Source: Paenibacillus_S sp043945595
GTDB lineage: Bacteria; Bacillota; Bacilli; Paenibacillales; NBRC-103111
NCBI RefSeq assembly: GCF_043945595.1
Contig: NZ_JBIFNP010000001.1
Location: forward strand, 6,076,001-6,140,000
Direction of reading: 5' to 3'
Length of the DNA stretch: 64,000 bases
In this document: positions 1 through 7,556 of the stretch, one piece after another
Numbering within the stretch: the stretch's first letter is position 1
Layout: each line of letters opens with the position of its first letter
Position numbers and translations under genes: made by a program
The notes under the pieces: model-generated
Databases searched by the model: none
What the model was told of the DNA's origin: nothing
What the model saw: only the letters and a program-made list of their open reading frames with translations

Positions 1-418
1 AAAGTCCGCTGCCAATCCACTGCCACGCCGTTAAATGAACGCCCCGAAACAGCGCCCCGATCAGGAACATCAGCACGATCGTGCCGAGATTAAGCACGAG
101 CTGGGCGGCTATTTTTGAAAAAATATACGTTGCCGTCGGCAGCGGCGTAATTCGGAGCAGCTGCACCCAGCCCTGCCTTCGTTCCTGTGCGAAACGAATG
201 CCGATCGTATTCAGGCTGCCGCCAATAACTCCGAACACCGTCATGGACATCAAATAGTACGCCTTCCACTCCACACCGCCTATATCTGTATCGGCATCAA
301 TCGTGCTGGTAAAAATAAAGTAAAAAATAATCGGCATCAGCAAAGCCATCACGACAAATTTGCGATTGCGGACCGTTCTCAGCAGCTCCGCTTTGCATTG
401 AGCCAGCATTGCTTGCAT
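1..418 (-). CDS. ABC-2 type transporter permease, partial (3' end outside window)
   Basis: Membrane permease of an ABC exporter; about 139 N-terminal residues are visible and the gene runs off the left edge. It begins MQAMLAQCKAELLRTVRNRK, followed by a first hydrophobic helix (FVVMALLMPIIFYFIFTS) and later hydrophobic segments, the usual arrangement of ABC-2 permeases of the daunorubicin/lantibiotic-export type. The ATG at 418 is preceded by a strong TAAGGAGG site. It lies 76 bp downstream of the ATP-binding subunit on the same strand, so the two form one exporter operon. The substrate cannot be told. The family call is firm because of the pairing with the ATPase; the exact subfamily is not. 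Confidence 0.85.
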   Translation of the reverse strand, partial: MQAMLAQCKAELLRTVRNRKFVVMALLMPIIFYFIFTSTIDADTDIGGVEWKAYYLMSMTVFGVIGGSLNTIGIRFAQERRQGWVQLLRITPLPTATYIFSKIAAQLVLNLGTIVLMFLIGALFRGVHLTAWQWIGSGL

Positions 419-494
419 GGATATCCCTCCTTAGTATGGATCGGCATGGATGAATCATTCCATCCGGTAGGCTTGTAAAAGCTCAGGAACCGCT

Positions 495-1380
495 TCAGCT
501 GCGGATCAGCGACTGAAACGCATCCTCCAGCCCGCCGCTGTATACCTCGATATCCTTCACATCCAGACCGGATTCGACGATAGCCCAAAGGATACGGTCC
601 GTATCTCCGCTCCACAGCTTTACCCGATTCCCCGTCCATTCGGCTTGAATTACGCCGGGAAGCAGCTCGACTTCTTCCTTGCTTACCTGCGGCGAAGCCG
701 TAAACGAGACCATTCTCCTGTTCGTCGAAGCTTTAATCTCCGTCGGCGTACCGTCAGCAATCAGCTTGCCTTTGTTCATCACGATCACCCGATCTGCGAT
801 CGCATCCGCTTCTTCAAGATAATGCGTGGTCAAAATAATCGTCCGTCCGCTGCCTGCCATGGCCCTGGACCGTGTCCCAGAACAGCTGACGCGATGTGAC
901 GTCCATCCCGACGGTCGGCTCATCGAGAAAAAGCACCGCCGGGTCCCCTGCCAGCGCCAAGGCAAAGTTCAGTCTCCTTTTCTGACCGCCGGATAAGGCC
1001 GACGCCATCTTGCTCCGCTCTGCTTCCAGACCCGAAACCTTGAGCAGCGTATCCAGCGGCAGCGGGTTCGTATAATAGCTTTGGAATAGCCCGATCGTTT
1101 CTTCCGCCTTCAGCCCGTCGATCACATTCACCTCCTGAAGCATAGCGCCCAGCCGGTTGCGCACTTCACGATCCTGCGGACTTCCGCCCAGCAGCCGGAT
1201 TGCTCCTGAGGTCGGCTGCTGCAGGCCGAGCATCATCGAGACGGTTGTCGTTTTGCCGGCCCCGTTAGGTCCGAGCAGTGCAATGACGCTGCCCTCATCT
1301 ATCGTCAGAGAAAGATCCTCTACCGCCGTCTTTCCTTTAAACAGCTTGCTCACACGGTCTAACTGAATTACTGGCTTCAT
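495..1380 (-). CDS. ABC transporter ATP-binding protein (frameshifted)
   Basis: ATPase subunit that powers the adjacent permease. Walker A GPNGAGKTT is at residues 37-45, the signature LSGGQKRR at 129-136 and Walker B AVLFLDEP just after it. In this frame the protein then turns into nonsense after RQLFWDTV. The second part (GSGRTIILTTHYLEEADAI, with the H-loop histidine, then the C-terminal domain) is in the next frame. Removing one base near 864-871 joins the halves into a normal protein of about 295 residues. The C-terminal region after the H-loop (YSGGLEDAFQSLI) is typical of drug/lantibiotic exporter ATPases. Either a sequencing error or a recent mutation; the intact motifs on both sides favour error. 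Confidence 0.85.
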
Positions 1381-1605
1381 AGGATAATCACCTCGTTATC
1401 GTTGATAGATTCAGCTTACCTTTTTCGCAGCGGCGGCGGTATGCAACAATGTCATTTCTTTCATATGACGTTTGTCATCCGGGGCTTGTCCGCAGGCTCA
1501 ACATGGCCTGGCCATGCAACTTTTGCAGAAAATGGTTCGTCTATAGTACGATAAGTAAGCTATGCAATTCAGTGGAAATCAAGATAGAGAGGATCCTGCA
1601 TCATC

Positions 1606-2514
1606 ATGACACAAAAGAAATCCATCGTAACCGCACTGCTGTTGGCTTCATCCCTGCTTCTGTTTACCGCTTGCGAAGACAAACCCGCTCCGGCCGGCGG
1701 TACGGCAGGCTCCACGCCTGAGGCGCAGAGCTCGTCCACCCCGGGAGCCGCGAGTGGAACCGCCGCTACTGGCACGAACGGCTCCACTGACGGCTCAAAC
1801 GGCAGCACAGGCGCCGCTACGTCCAATACGCCTGCAGGAGACAAATCCGCCGCTTCTGGCAGCGGAACCGGCAGCGATAAAGGCAAGACCGGAGCCGATT
1901 CCGCAAAGGGCGGCGCGGAGCAAGTCGTGGCGAACCCGGAAAGCGTCACGGTGCTCGTGAACAAGCAGTACTCGCTCCCTTCGAGCTACGAGCCGAAGGA
2001 TCTCGTGTACCCGAACGTGCCGTTCACGTTCAAGGAGCAGATCGAGAAGCGCAAAATGCGCAAGGAAGCCGCGCAGGCATTGGAGAAATTGTTCGCCGGA
2101 GCGAAAAAGGACGGCATCTTCCTAGCCGGCGTATCCGCCTATCGCTCCCACGCCACGCAGACGAGCGTGTATAACAACTACGTCAAAAAGGACGGCGAAG
2201 AGAAGGCCCGCACCTACAGCGCCGTTCCCGGTCACAGCGAGCATGAGACCGGACTCGCCATCGACGTGTCCGGCAGCGACGGCAAGTGTGCCGCGGAGGA
2301 CTGCTTCGGCAGCACGAAGGAAGCAAGCTGGCTCGCCAAGCACGCATCCGAGTATGGCTTCATTATCCGTTACTTGAAAGGCAAGGAATCAATTACAGGC
2401 TATCAATACGAGCCTTGGCATATTCGCTATGTCGGCACGGAAATAGCAAAAGAAATCACAGCTAAAGGCATTACACTCGAAGAATATTTAAATGCCGTTC
2501 CGGTATCCAAATAA
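1606..2514 (+). CDS. VanY-like D-alanyl-D-alanine carboxypeptidase lipoprotein (M15B)
   Basis: Predicted zinc-dependent peptidase that trims the terminal D-alanine of peptidoglycan stem peptides outside the membrane. Residues 1-23 are a lipoprotein signal peptide ending in the lipobox LFTAC. Residues of about 27-105 are a Ser/Gly/Thr/Ala-rich low-complexity linker. The catalytic domain follows, with YRSHATQ, the zinc motif SEHETGLAID (His and Asp ligands) and the second His in EPWHIRYVG near the C-terminus. At 302 residues it matches membrane-anchored VanY-type proteins. No van regulatory or ligase genes are nearby, so housekeeping wall maturation is more likely than glycopeptide resistance. 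It is a single gene, with a minus-strand hairpin downstream. Confidence 0.9.
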   Translation: MTQKKSIVTALLLASSLLLFTACEDKPAPAGGTAGSTPEAQSSSTPGAASGTAATGTNGSTDGSNGSTGAATSNTPAGDKSAASGSGTGSDKGKTGADSAKGGAEQVVANPESVTVLVNKQYSLPSSYEPKDLVYPNVPFTFKEQIEKRKMRKEAAQALEKLFAGAKKDGIFLAGVSAYRSHATQTSVYNNYVKKDGEEKARTYSAVPGHSEHETGLAIDVSGSDGKCAAEDCFGSTKEASWLAKHASEYGFIIRYLKGKESITGYQYEPWHIRYVGTEIAKEITAKGITLEEYLNAVPVSK

Positions 2515-2553
2515 ATCGCCATTACCCGGTAAAATTTAAACAGCCGGTTCAAA

Positions 2554-2586
2554 CAAAAAAGCCCGGAACCCTCAGGGGCGTTCCGG
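2554..2586 (-). terminator. Rho-independent terminator reading on the minus strand
   Basis: Stem CCGGAAC/GTTCCGG with a T-run only on the minus strand (A-run at 2554-2560 on the plus strand). It therefore fits a leftward gene, but the nearest leftward gene is the IS transposase, which has its own terminator. It may be the orphaned terminator of a gene displaced by the insertions to its right. Confidence 0.6.
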
Positions 2587-2611
2587 ACTGCACATTCCCT
2601 CCGTTCGCAGA

Positions 2612-2779
2612 GGCCACTGAAAAAGGTATCGCTCCGAGTACGGAACATTCTTCCGATCGCTGTTGTCCCTGGATTTCTTTGATTATATCCCGCTTGTAGC
2701 GGTTGAAATCCAAGGACAAAGGCGAACGCTTTCGCTTCTACAGAACGATTCCGCACGCTCCGCTAGTTTTTCAGTGGCC
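2612..2779. repeat. 168-bp MITE, copy 1
   Basis: Non-coding element bounded by perfect inverted termini GGCCACTGAAAAA ... TTTTTCAGTGGCC. Internally it carries a second inverted pair (GTCCCTGGATTTC and GAAATCCAAGGAC), so the whole element can fold into a long hairpin. It is about 95% identical (8 differences by eye) to the inverted copy at 4943-5110 and has the same length. The termini match those of the neighbouring IS1182-type element, so it is probably mobilised by that transposase. Confidence 0.85.
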
Positions 2780-2835
2780 TCCGTTCGAGGCCACTGAAGA
2801 ACTTACGTTTTTTCGGTGAGTCCAGGCGTTAGGCG

Positions 2836-2884
2836 AAAAAAATGCGGCACCTGTTCCGATTTTCTCGGAGGGTACCGCATTTTT
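2836..2884 (-). terminator. Terminator of the IS transposase
   Basis: Inverted repeat AAATGCGGCACC/GGGTACCGCATTT (one mismatch) with A/T runs on both sides. It lies just past the transposase stop codon and probably also shields the element from outside transcription. Confidence 0.75.
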
Positions 2885-2905
2885 CATAGGGCTTTACGCT
2901 ATTTT

Positions 2906-4357
2906 TTAGTCAGCCAGTTTCAATATCCGCTTTAAGTTTACTGCGAATATGGCCATAGCTCCTTGTATCTGCATGCCTAACAGACCCGAGGACGTGGCTA
3001 CGTCGTACCCGTGCCGGTGCTTAAGTTCGCTGTTTTTGGCCTCGATCTTGTACCGTTCTTTCGCCTTCTCTTTGAAATACTCCGTTTCCTGGAATGCCAT
3101 CTGCTCGGCGTGCTCCCCGGATTTAATGCTCACCGAGTACGTTTTACTTTTAGAGCCCTCCTTGTAGCATCCTTCTTTGAAGGGGCATCGTTTGCATAGC
3201 TCCACATCGAAATAGTAAGTGTCCTTTTGGTTTTTGCTGATTCCCTTTTTTCCTGTCCGCGCTTTCCGAATCGCCATATGGCCTGCCTTGCATACATACA
3301 TGCCTGCATCTTTATTGAATTCGAATTCATCTTCCTTTTTGCGCATACCCTGGGTGATTTGTGGGTTAAGCCGGGAGACGAGTTCAATCTGATTTTCCTT
3401 GCTGTATGCGATGTTTTCTTTTTCCGAATAGGCCATATCGCCAATTACCGTCTTTACATCCATGCCCGCAGCCTTGCTTTTCTCGATGAGCGATTGCAAC
3501 TGCTTGCCATCGTTCTTCTCTCCGGTCGTTACAATTGCCGCCGTAATGATTCGTTCCTCACTCATGGCAATATGCGTCTTATAGCCAAAAAACGAGGAAT
3601 CTGCACTCTTGTGGCCGACGCGCGCATCCTGATCTTGCGAGATGCGCAGTTGTTCTATGTCATCCTCGACGGTCTCTTTTAGCAGATTCAACGGTTCTGT
3701 AATCTTAGGCAGTTGGGCGATACCAAGCCCGGTTTCGGTAACCTCGATGAGCTTCTGGCAATAGTCGATCTCGGCCTCGAGCGTATCCACGGCGTTCTTG
3801 GCAGGTAGCTTCCCCTTCAGCGATTCGTCGATAGAGTAGATGGCTTTTCGCAATTTGCGGGAACGGTCCTGTAAAATCTCCCTCGGTGATTTCTGGTTAT
3901 AACGGGCTTTTGTATGCGTCGCGTCCACGATGATGGAGGTGCTCGTTAAAATCCCTTGCGCAGTAGCTAGTTCAACTGTCTTGCCGATGAGCAGATCCAG
4001 CAGATCCATGTTTTTTAACCGCAACTTGCGGAACTTCGTAAGGGAGCTCGGGTCGATGACGGCTTCTTCCGGAGCCATCTGAAGGAAGTATTTAAAAGAC
4101 ATATCGTACCGGGAGCGCTCGACCAGATCCACGTCCGACACCTCGAAAATAGCTTTCAGAAGCAGATATTTAAACATCCGCAACGGATCGATGGCGTTAC
4201 GGCCGTTGTCCAAACAGTAGTTAGCTTTCAATTCGTCGTAGACGAAGGAGAAGTCAACCAGCTCATTTATCTGGCGTAGCATGTTGTCTTTCGGCACGAT
4301 GAGGTCATATAGCGCTGTGTATGGGCTTAATGCAAAAGAAAGTTGAGGCTGGAACAT
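2906..4357 (-). CDS. IS1182-family transposase (DDE)
   Basis: DDE transposase of 483 residues. The N-terminal DUF772-type region (NELVDFSFVYDEL, FKYLLLKAIFEVSDVDLVER) precedes the catalytic core. Likely catalytic residues are Asp in SIIVDATHTKARYN, Asp in KTVIGDMAYSEKENI, and Glu near the C-terminus in RYKIEAKNSELKHRHG. A Cys-rich segment (CKRCPFKEGC) lies between them, as is common in the family. ATG at 4357 is preferred over the GTG nine bases upstream: it gives the usual MFQPQLSF start and leaves room for the GGAAGG site. The frame is intact and full length, so the element may still be active. Confidence 0.9.
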   Translation of the reverse strand: MFQPQLSFALSPYTALYDLIVPKDNMLRQINELVDFSFVYDELKANYCLDNGRNAIDPLRMFKYLLLKAIFEVSDVDLVERSRYDMSFKYFLQMAPEEAVIDPSSLTKFRKLRLKNMDLLDLLIGKTVELATAQGILTSTSIIVDATHTKARYNQKSPREILQDRSRKLRKAIYSIDESLKGKLPAKNAVDTLEAEIDYCQKLIEVTETGLGIAQLPKITEPLNLLKETVEDDIEQLRISQDQDARVGHKSADSSFFGYKTHIAMSEERIITAAIVTTGEKNDGKQLQSLIEKSKAAGMDVKTVIGDMAYSEKENIAYSKENQIELVSRLNPQITQGMRKKEDEFEFNKDAGMYVCKAGHMAIRKARTGKKGISKNQKDTYYFDVELCKRCPFKEGCYKEGSKSKTYSVSIKSGEHAEQMAFQETEYFKEKAKERYKIEAKNSELKHRHGYDVATSSGLLGMQIQGAMAIFAVNLKRILKLAD

Positions 4358-4465
4358 GGTCTTCACCCTTCCGACGTATTACTTTAAAGTATACAAGAAA
4401 AAAGGCACAGCGCCCTCAAAATATTGAGAGTCTGTACCTTTTCATTAACGGACTTTTTCAGTGGC

Positions 4466-4908
4466 CTCGCCGTTGGGTAATGGTGTTCTTCTGGCCTTAT
4501 GACTTCACGTATGTATGCCCGACGGAAATTATCGCATTCAGCGACAACGTAGATAAGTTCAAGGAGCTTGGCTGCGATATCGTAGGCATCTCGGTGGACA
4601 GCGTCTATACCCACCGTGCTTGGATCAATACGCCGCGCGACCAGCAGGGCATCGGCCCGATCAACTACCCGCTGGCGTCCGACTTCAAGAAAGAAACAGC
4701 CAAAGCATACGGCGTGCTTGACGACGCTTCGGGCGCGGCGCACCGCGGTCTGTTCATTATCGACCCCGAAGGCGCAGTTCGCTACCAGGTAGTTACCGAT
4801 ATGAACGTCGGCCGCAGTGTCGAAGAAACGCTGCGCATTCTTGAGGCGCTTCAATCCGGCGGCTTGTGCCCGGTGAATTGGAAAAAAGGCGATAAAACAC
4901 TCGGATAA
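4466..4908 (+). pseudogene. 2-Cys peroxiredoxin (AhpC/TSA), 5' end removed by the IS
   Basis: Remnant of a thiol peroxidase that reduces H2O2 and organic peroxides. Coding similarity starts directly at the IS border with RRWVMVFFWPYDFTYVCPTE. The peroxidatic Cys in YVCPTE and the resolving Cys in LCPVNWKKG are both present. About 34 N-terminal residues, the start codon and the promoter are gone, and they are not found on the other side of the IS or MITE. In-frame codons upstream come from the IS end. An internal ATG (MVFFWPYDF) could allow a shortened product from an outward IS promoter, but the missing first strand probably makes it non-functional. Confidence 0.85.
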
Positions 4909-4942
4909 TTGCAGTGTCAAAAAAACCGGCATCCTAAGCGGA

Positions 4943-5110
4943 GGCCACTGAAAAACTAGCGGAGAGCACGGAATCGTTCTGTAGAAGCGAAAGCGTTCGC
5001 CTTTGTCCTTGGATTTCAACCGCTACAAGCGGAAGATAATCAAAGAAATCCAGGGACAACAGCGATCGGAAGAATGTTCCGTACTCGTAGCGATGACTTT
5101 TTCAGTGGCC
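4943..5110. repeat. 168-bp MITE, copy 2 (inverted relative to copy 1)
   Basis: Same length and termini (GGCCACTGAAAAA/TTTTTCAGTGGCC) as copy 1 but in the opposite orientation. It begins 34 bp after the peroxiredoxin stop codon. The outer flank TCCCTCCGTTCGC (5111-5123) also occurs just left of copy 1 (2596-2608). Confidence 0.85.
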
Positions 5111-5137
5111 TCCCTCCGTTCGCGAGGGGATTTTTTT
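5111..5137 (+). terminator. Weak hairpin with T-run downstream of MITE 2
   Basis: TCCCT/AGGGA stem around a GC-rich loop followed by TTTTTTTC on the plus strand. It may end transcripts coming from the peroxiredoxin remnant. The short stem makes this tentative. Confidence 0.35.
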
Positions 5138-5229
5138 CTTTAAATTTAGCCAGAGCGGAGTCTGTGACGCCCAGCGAGCGGAAACGGAGGTACAAGTACG
5201 GCGGCGGCGCGTTTTCTTTCTAACACAAC

Positions 5230-5613
5230 TCACGCCGTGTAGTTGGATACCTCCAGCAAGTTTCCGTCCGGATCGCGGAAATAAACTGACCGAATCGGTC
5301 CCATCGCCCCTGTCCGGGTTACCGGTCCTTCTTCGACCTTCACTCCGCACGAGGCCAGATGGGCAATCACCTGCTCTACAGGCGTATCTGAGATAAAGCA
5401 CAGATCGGCCGATCCCGCAAGCGGCGCGGCGGCTTTGGGCTCGAATTCACGCCCCTGCTGATGCAGATTGATTTTGCAGCTGCCGAACTGCAGCGCTTTC
5501 CTGTCGTCCCCGAATGTCACCACTTCCATTCCAAGCACTCGCGAATAAAAGAGACATGCTGCCGGGACATCGCGAACCGTAAGCACCAAATGATCCAAAC
5601 GATCGATCTTCAT
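5230..5613 (-). CDS. VOC (glyoxalase/bleomycin-resistance) family protein
   Basis: Small metal-dependent dioxygenase/glyoxalase-fold protein of 127 residues. The VOC pattern is clear: MKIDRLDHLVLTVRDVPA at the start with a conserved His, then FYSRVLGMEVV, and the C-terminal metal-ligand stretch YFRDPDGNLLEVSNY. Substrate unknown; the sequence resembles the group often labelled 'VOC family virulence protein'. ATG at 5613 is chosen because GGGAGTG lies at proper spacing upstream; a GTG nine bases earlier would overlap that site. It follows merR on the same strand, about 90 bp apart, with a tandem repeat in the gap, so co-transcription is possible. Confidence 0.85.
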   Translation of the reverse strand: MKIDRLDHLVLTVRDVPAACLFYSRVLGMEVVTFGDDRKALQFGSCKINLHQQGREFEPKAAAPLAGSADLCFISDTPVEQVIAHLASCGVKVEEGPVTRTGAMGPIRSVYFRDPDGNLLEVSNYTA

Positions 5614-5635
5614 CGTTATCACTCCCTGTATCTAA

Positions 5636-5727
5636 CTTAGCTCTATTTCAGCCTAATGCTCTCCGCCTTAACTCTACTCCAGCTTGATGTTCTCACCTTA
5701 AGTCTATTTCAGCTTGATACTCTCCGC
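5636..5727 (-). repeat. Three tandem ~31-bp repeats derived from the merR 3' end
   Basis: Units 5636-5666, 5667-5696 and 5697-5727 have the pattern CTTAxxTCTAyTyCAGCyTrATryTCTCCGC. Read on the minus strand, the first unit encodes the last codons of merR (ESIKLK, stop). The next two are downstream near-copies, each again containing a stop. It looks like local duplication of the gene's tail. Confidence 0.75.
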
Positions 5728-6120
5728 TTCCTGGGCTATTTCATCGTAAACGGCCAGCTTCTCTTTGGTAAGCGCAATAATGCCGTCCAGCTCGCGCCGT
5801 TTGGCCTCCAGCTCCGCCAAATGCTTTGTCAGGATAGCCGTCCGTTTATTTAAAGAGGGGGTCAGCTTGGTGATGTCTTCTCCCTGCTGAATTTTCTCCA
5901 TCACGCATCCGTCCCGAAAAAACTCCGTGATTTCCTCAAGCGACATCCCAAGCTTTTTCAGCCCGTTCAAGCACTGGATGAAGGAGACCTCACTTTCCGT
6001 GTAGCGGCGGGCTAAGCCGTTTCTGTGCATCGGTCCCTTCAGCACCCCGATTTTTTCATAATAACGCAGTGTATAAGGGGTCAGTCCCGTCTTCTCCGAT
6101 ACCTGACTTATGGTGAGCAT
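5704..6120 (-). CDS. MerR-family transcriptional regulator
   Basis: DNA-binding regulator of 138 residues. Residues 1-75 form the MerR winged-helix domain (MLTISQVSEKTGLTPYTLRY, then ARRYTESEVSFIQCLNGLKK). The remainder is a coiled-coil dimerisation helix (LNKRTAILTKHLAELEAKRR) with no obvious effector domain; it resembles the AdhR/BltR-like group that senses electrophiles or drugs. It is divergent from the EamA exporter. The intergenic region holds two mirror-image promoters with 19-bp spacers, the classical MerR activation architecture, so it very likely controls both itself and the exporter. Confidence 0.9.
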   Translation of the reverse strand: MLTISQVSEKTGLTPYTLRYYEKIGVLKGPMHRNGLARRYTESEVSFIQCLNGLKKLGMSLEEITEFFRDGCVMEKIQQGEDITKLTPSLNKRTAILTKHLAELEAKRRELDGIIALTKEKLAVYDEIAQEAESIKLK

Positions 6121-6157
6121 CGCTTCTTCACTCCTTCTCCTCTGCTGATCTCAACTC

Positions 6158-6188
6158 ATCATACACCTTAGAGCTGGCTCGAAGTCAA
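6158..6188 (-). promoter_or_regulatory. MerR-type promoter of merR
   Basis: On the minus strand, -35 TTGACT (6183-6188) and -10 TATGAT (6158-6163) are separated by 19 bp (TCGAGCCAGCTCTAAGGTG). The long spacer containing the regulator site is diagnostic for MerR-controlled promoters. Confidence 0.75.
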
Positions 6189-6223
6189 CTCTTTGTTCTG
6201 CAAAAAGAGTGCTTATTCCCCTC

Positions 6224-6254
6224 TTGACTTCGACTCGGCTCTAATTTGTAAGCT
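6224..6254 (+). promoter_or_regulatory. MerR-type promoter of the EamA exporter
   Basis: On the plus strand, -35 TTGACT (6224-6229) and -10 TAAGCT (6249-6254) are separated by 19 bp (TCGACTCGGCTCTAATTTG). The spacer closely matches that of the divergent merR promoter, so both carry the same operator in inverted orientation. Confidence 0.75.
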
Positions 6255-6285
6255 GGTGCTACTACCGAATCAGGAGGGATTTATT

Positions 6286-7212
6286 ATGCGATTGAAAATG
6301 TACGCGATGCTGCTGCTGGTTTCCATTTTCATTGGCGCTTCGTTTAATCTGGCCGCCTATGCGGTCAACTATTTCTCTGCGCCGGCGGCTGCGGCTTGGA
6401 GATTCGGCTTGGCGGCCTGTATTGTGCTTCTTTTGCTATTGCTGAGGGAACGGATGAATCTTTCCGCCCTAAGGTCGAATTGGATTCTGTTTGTACTGCT
6501 CGGCATTCTCGGCGTCTTCGGCTTTAATATGCTTTTCTTCGAAGGGATGAAGTCCGCCTCGCCGCTCAACGGTTCCCTCATTATGGCTGCCAATCCGATG
6601 CTGTCAGCTCTGCTGGCCCGCTGGATTCTGAAAGAATCCTTGACCGTCCTTCAGGGAACGGGCATCTTCTGCTCGCTGCTCGGCGTGCTGCTCGTAATTA
6701 CTCACGGCTCATGGCAGGTCATCAGCACGCTGTCCTTTACGACAGGCGATCTTCTTATTGCCGGAGGCAATTTGTGCTGGGCGCTTTACGGAGTGCTGAA
6801 CCGGCGTTTCGTCCGGGGCTCCAGCAGCTTGGCAACCACCTCCTACACTATGGCTATCGGGGCCGCCTGTATGATTGTATTTGCTTCCGGGACACCGAAT
6901 CCGCTGCCTGTAACGGCTATTCCGGCCGCCGCTTGGGGCGCTATCGTCTTCATGGCCTTGTTCACCAGCGTGCTCGGCTACTTATGGTGGAATGACGGCA
7001 TCCACCTGCTCGGAATTAGCCGGACATCGATTTTCTTCAATCTTGTGCCGCTCGTCACTATGCTGATCTCGTTGGCTTCCGGCACCCCGATTACCGGTAT
7101 CCAGCTGCTGGTGACCGTACTGGTCATCCTGGGCGTCATTATCGCGACCGTTTTAGCGCGGAATGCCGTTCGGGCGCCTGCTTCGTCTTTATCCGGACGT
7201 ACAGCCAAATAG
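6286..7212 (+). CDS. EamA/DMT-family transporter
   Basis: Inner-membrane exporter of the drug/metabolite transporter superfamily, 308 residues and about ten hydrophobic helices. The protein has the two EamA repeats (ASFNLAAYAVNYFSAPAAAA in the first; ALFTSVLGYLWWNDGI and SIFFNLVPLVTMLISL in the second). Start ATG 6286 has CAGGAGG 8 bp upstream; the open frame extends further 5' across the promoter and should not be used. Driven by the 19-bp-spacer promoter, so expression is probably induced through the neighbouring MerR protein. Substrate unknown (amino acids, metabolites or toxic compounds are typical). Confidence 0.9.
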   Translation: MRLKMYAMLLLVSIFIGASFNLAAYAVNYFSAPAAAAWRFGLAACIVLLLLLLRERMNLSALRSNWILFVLLGILGVFGFNMLFFEGMKSASPLNGSLIMAANPMLSALLARWILKESLTVLQGTGIFCSLLGVLLVITHGSWQVISTLSFTTGDLLIAGGNLCWALYGVLNRRFVRGSSSLATTSYTMAIGAACMIVFASGTPNPLPVTAIPAAAWGAIVFMALFTSVLGYLWWNDGIHLLGISRTSIFFNLVPLVTMLISLASGTPITGIQLLVTVLVILGVIIATVLARNAVRAPASSLSGRTAK

Positions 7213-7378
7213 TCCTCCGTTTCCAGAGGCCGCCTGTGCCGCTCCTGCCGCCGGATCTGCGCGCCGGATTTGCGGTTGCATTTCCAACGCGCGCCAATCC
7301 CAGGGGCGCGTTGCGGCGCTGCGTGGCGGTCGGTCGAACCCCAAGCGGTCGTCGCGAAGCGCTCTCAGAACCACCCAA

Positions 7379-7434
7379 CGCATCGGCTTGAAATAAGCCC
7401 GATCAAGCCGATGCCCCTCCGCCTTCGGCTTCTT
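7379..7434 (+). promoter_or_regulatory. Two overlapping hairpins (terminator/possible attenuator)
   Basis: GCATCGGCTTGA (7379-7390) can pair with TCAAGCCGATGC. The second arm (AAGCCGA) can instead pair with TCGGCTT just before TTCTTTTTT to give a terminator. The two folds exclude each other. The simplest role is termination of the exporter transcript; attenuation of the downstream hydrolase gene is possible. The rest of the 7213-7556 gap shows nothing else recognisable. Confidence 0.4.
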
Positions 7435-7556
7435 TTTTGGGGGGCATGCTGCGGCTGCCCGACTTAAGTCCAGTGGAAGTCTGGACTCCCGCCCATTCTT
7501 GTGAGCAGCCCTCCCCCGTACAATGGAAGCAGAACATCCCCATAAGGAGACCTGCA

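Larger units (their letters stand above)
2789..4465 (-). mobile_element. IS1182-family insertion sequence
   Basis: A 1677-bp element with inverted ends: left GGCCACTGAAGAACTTACG, right (read inward) GGCCACTGAAAAAGTCCG. It contains one transposase gene on the minus strand and an internal terminator. It sits between MITE copy 1 and a peroxiredoxin gene whose 5' end is missing exactly at the IS border. No clear target-site duplication could be identified (TCGA on the left, TCGC on the right). Confidence 0.85.

Noticed and set aside
1606..2514. VanY-like gene as glycopeptide resistance determinant
   Set aside because: No vanRS, vanH or ligase genes nearby; lipoprotein VanY homologues are common housekeeping genes in this group.
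2427..2756. Short frames over the MITE copies (also 4384-5019 on the minus strand)
   Set aside because: Shared MGNRSVEAKAFAF-like translations only reflect the repeated DNA; no start signals.
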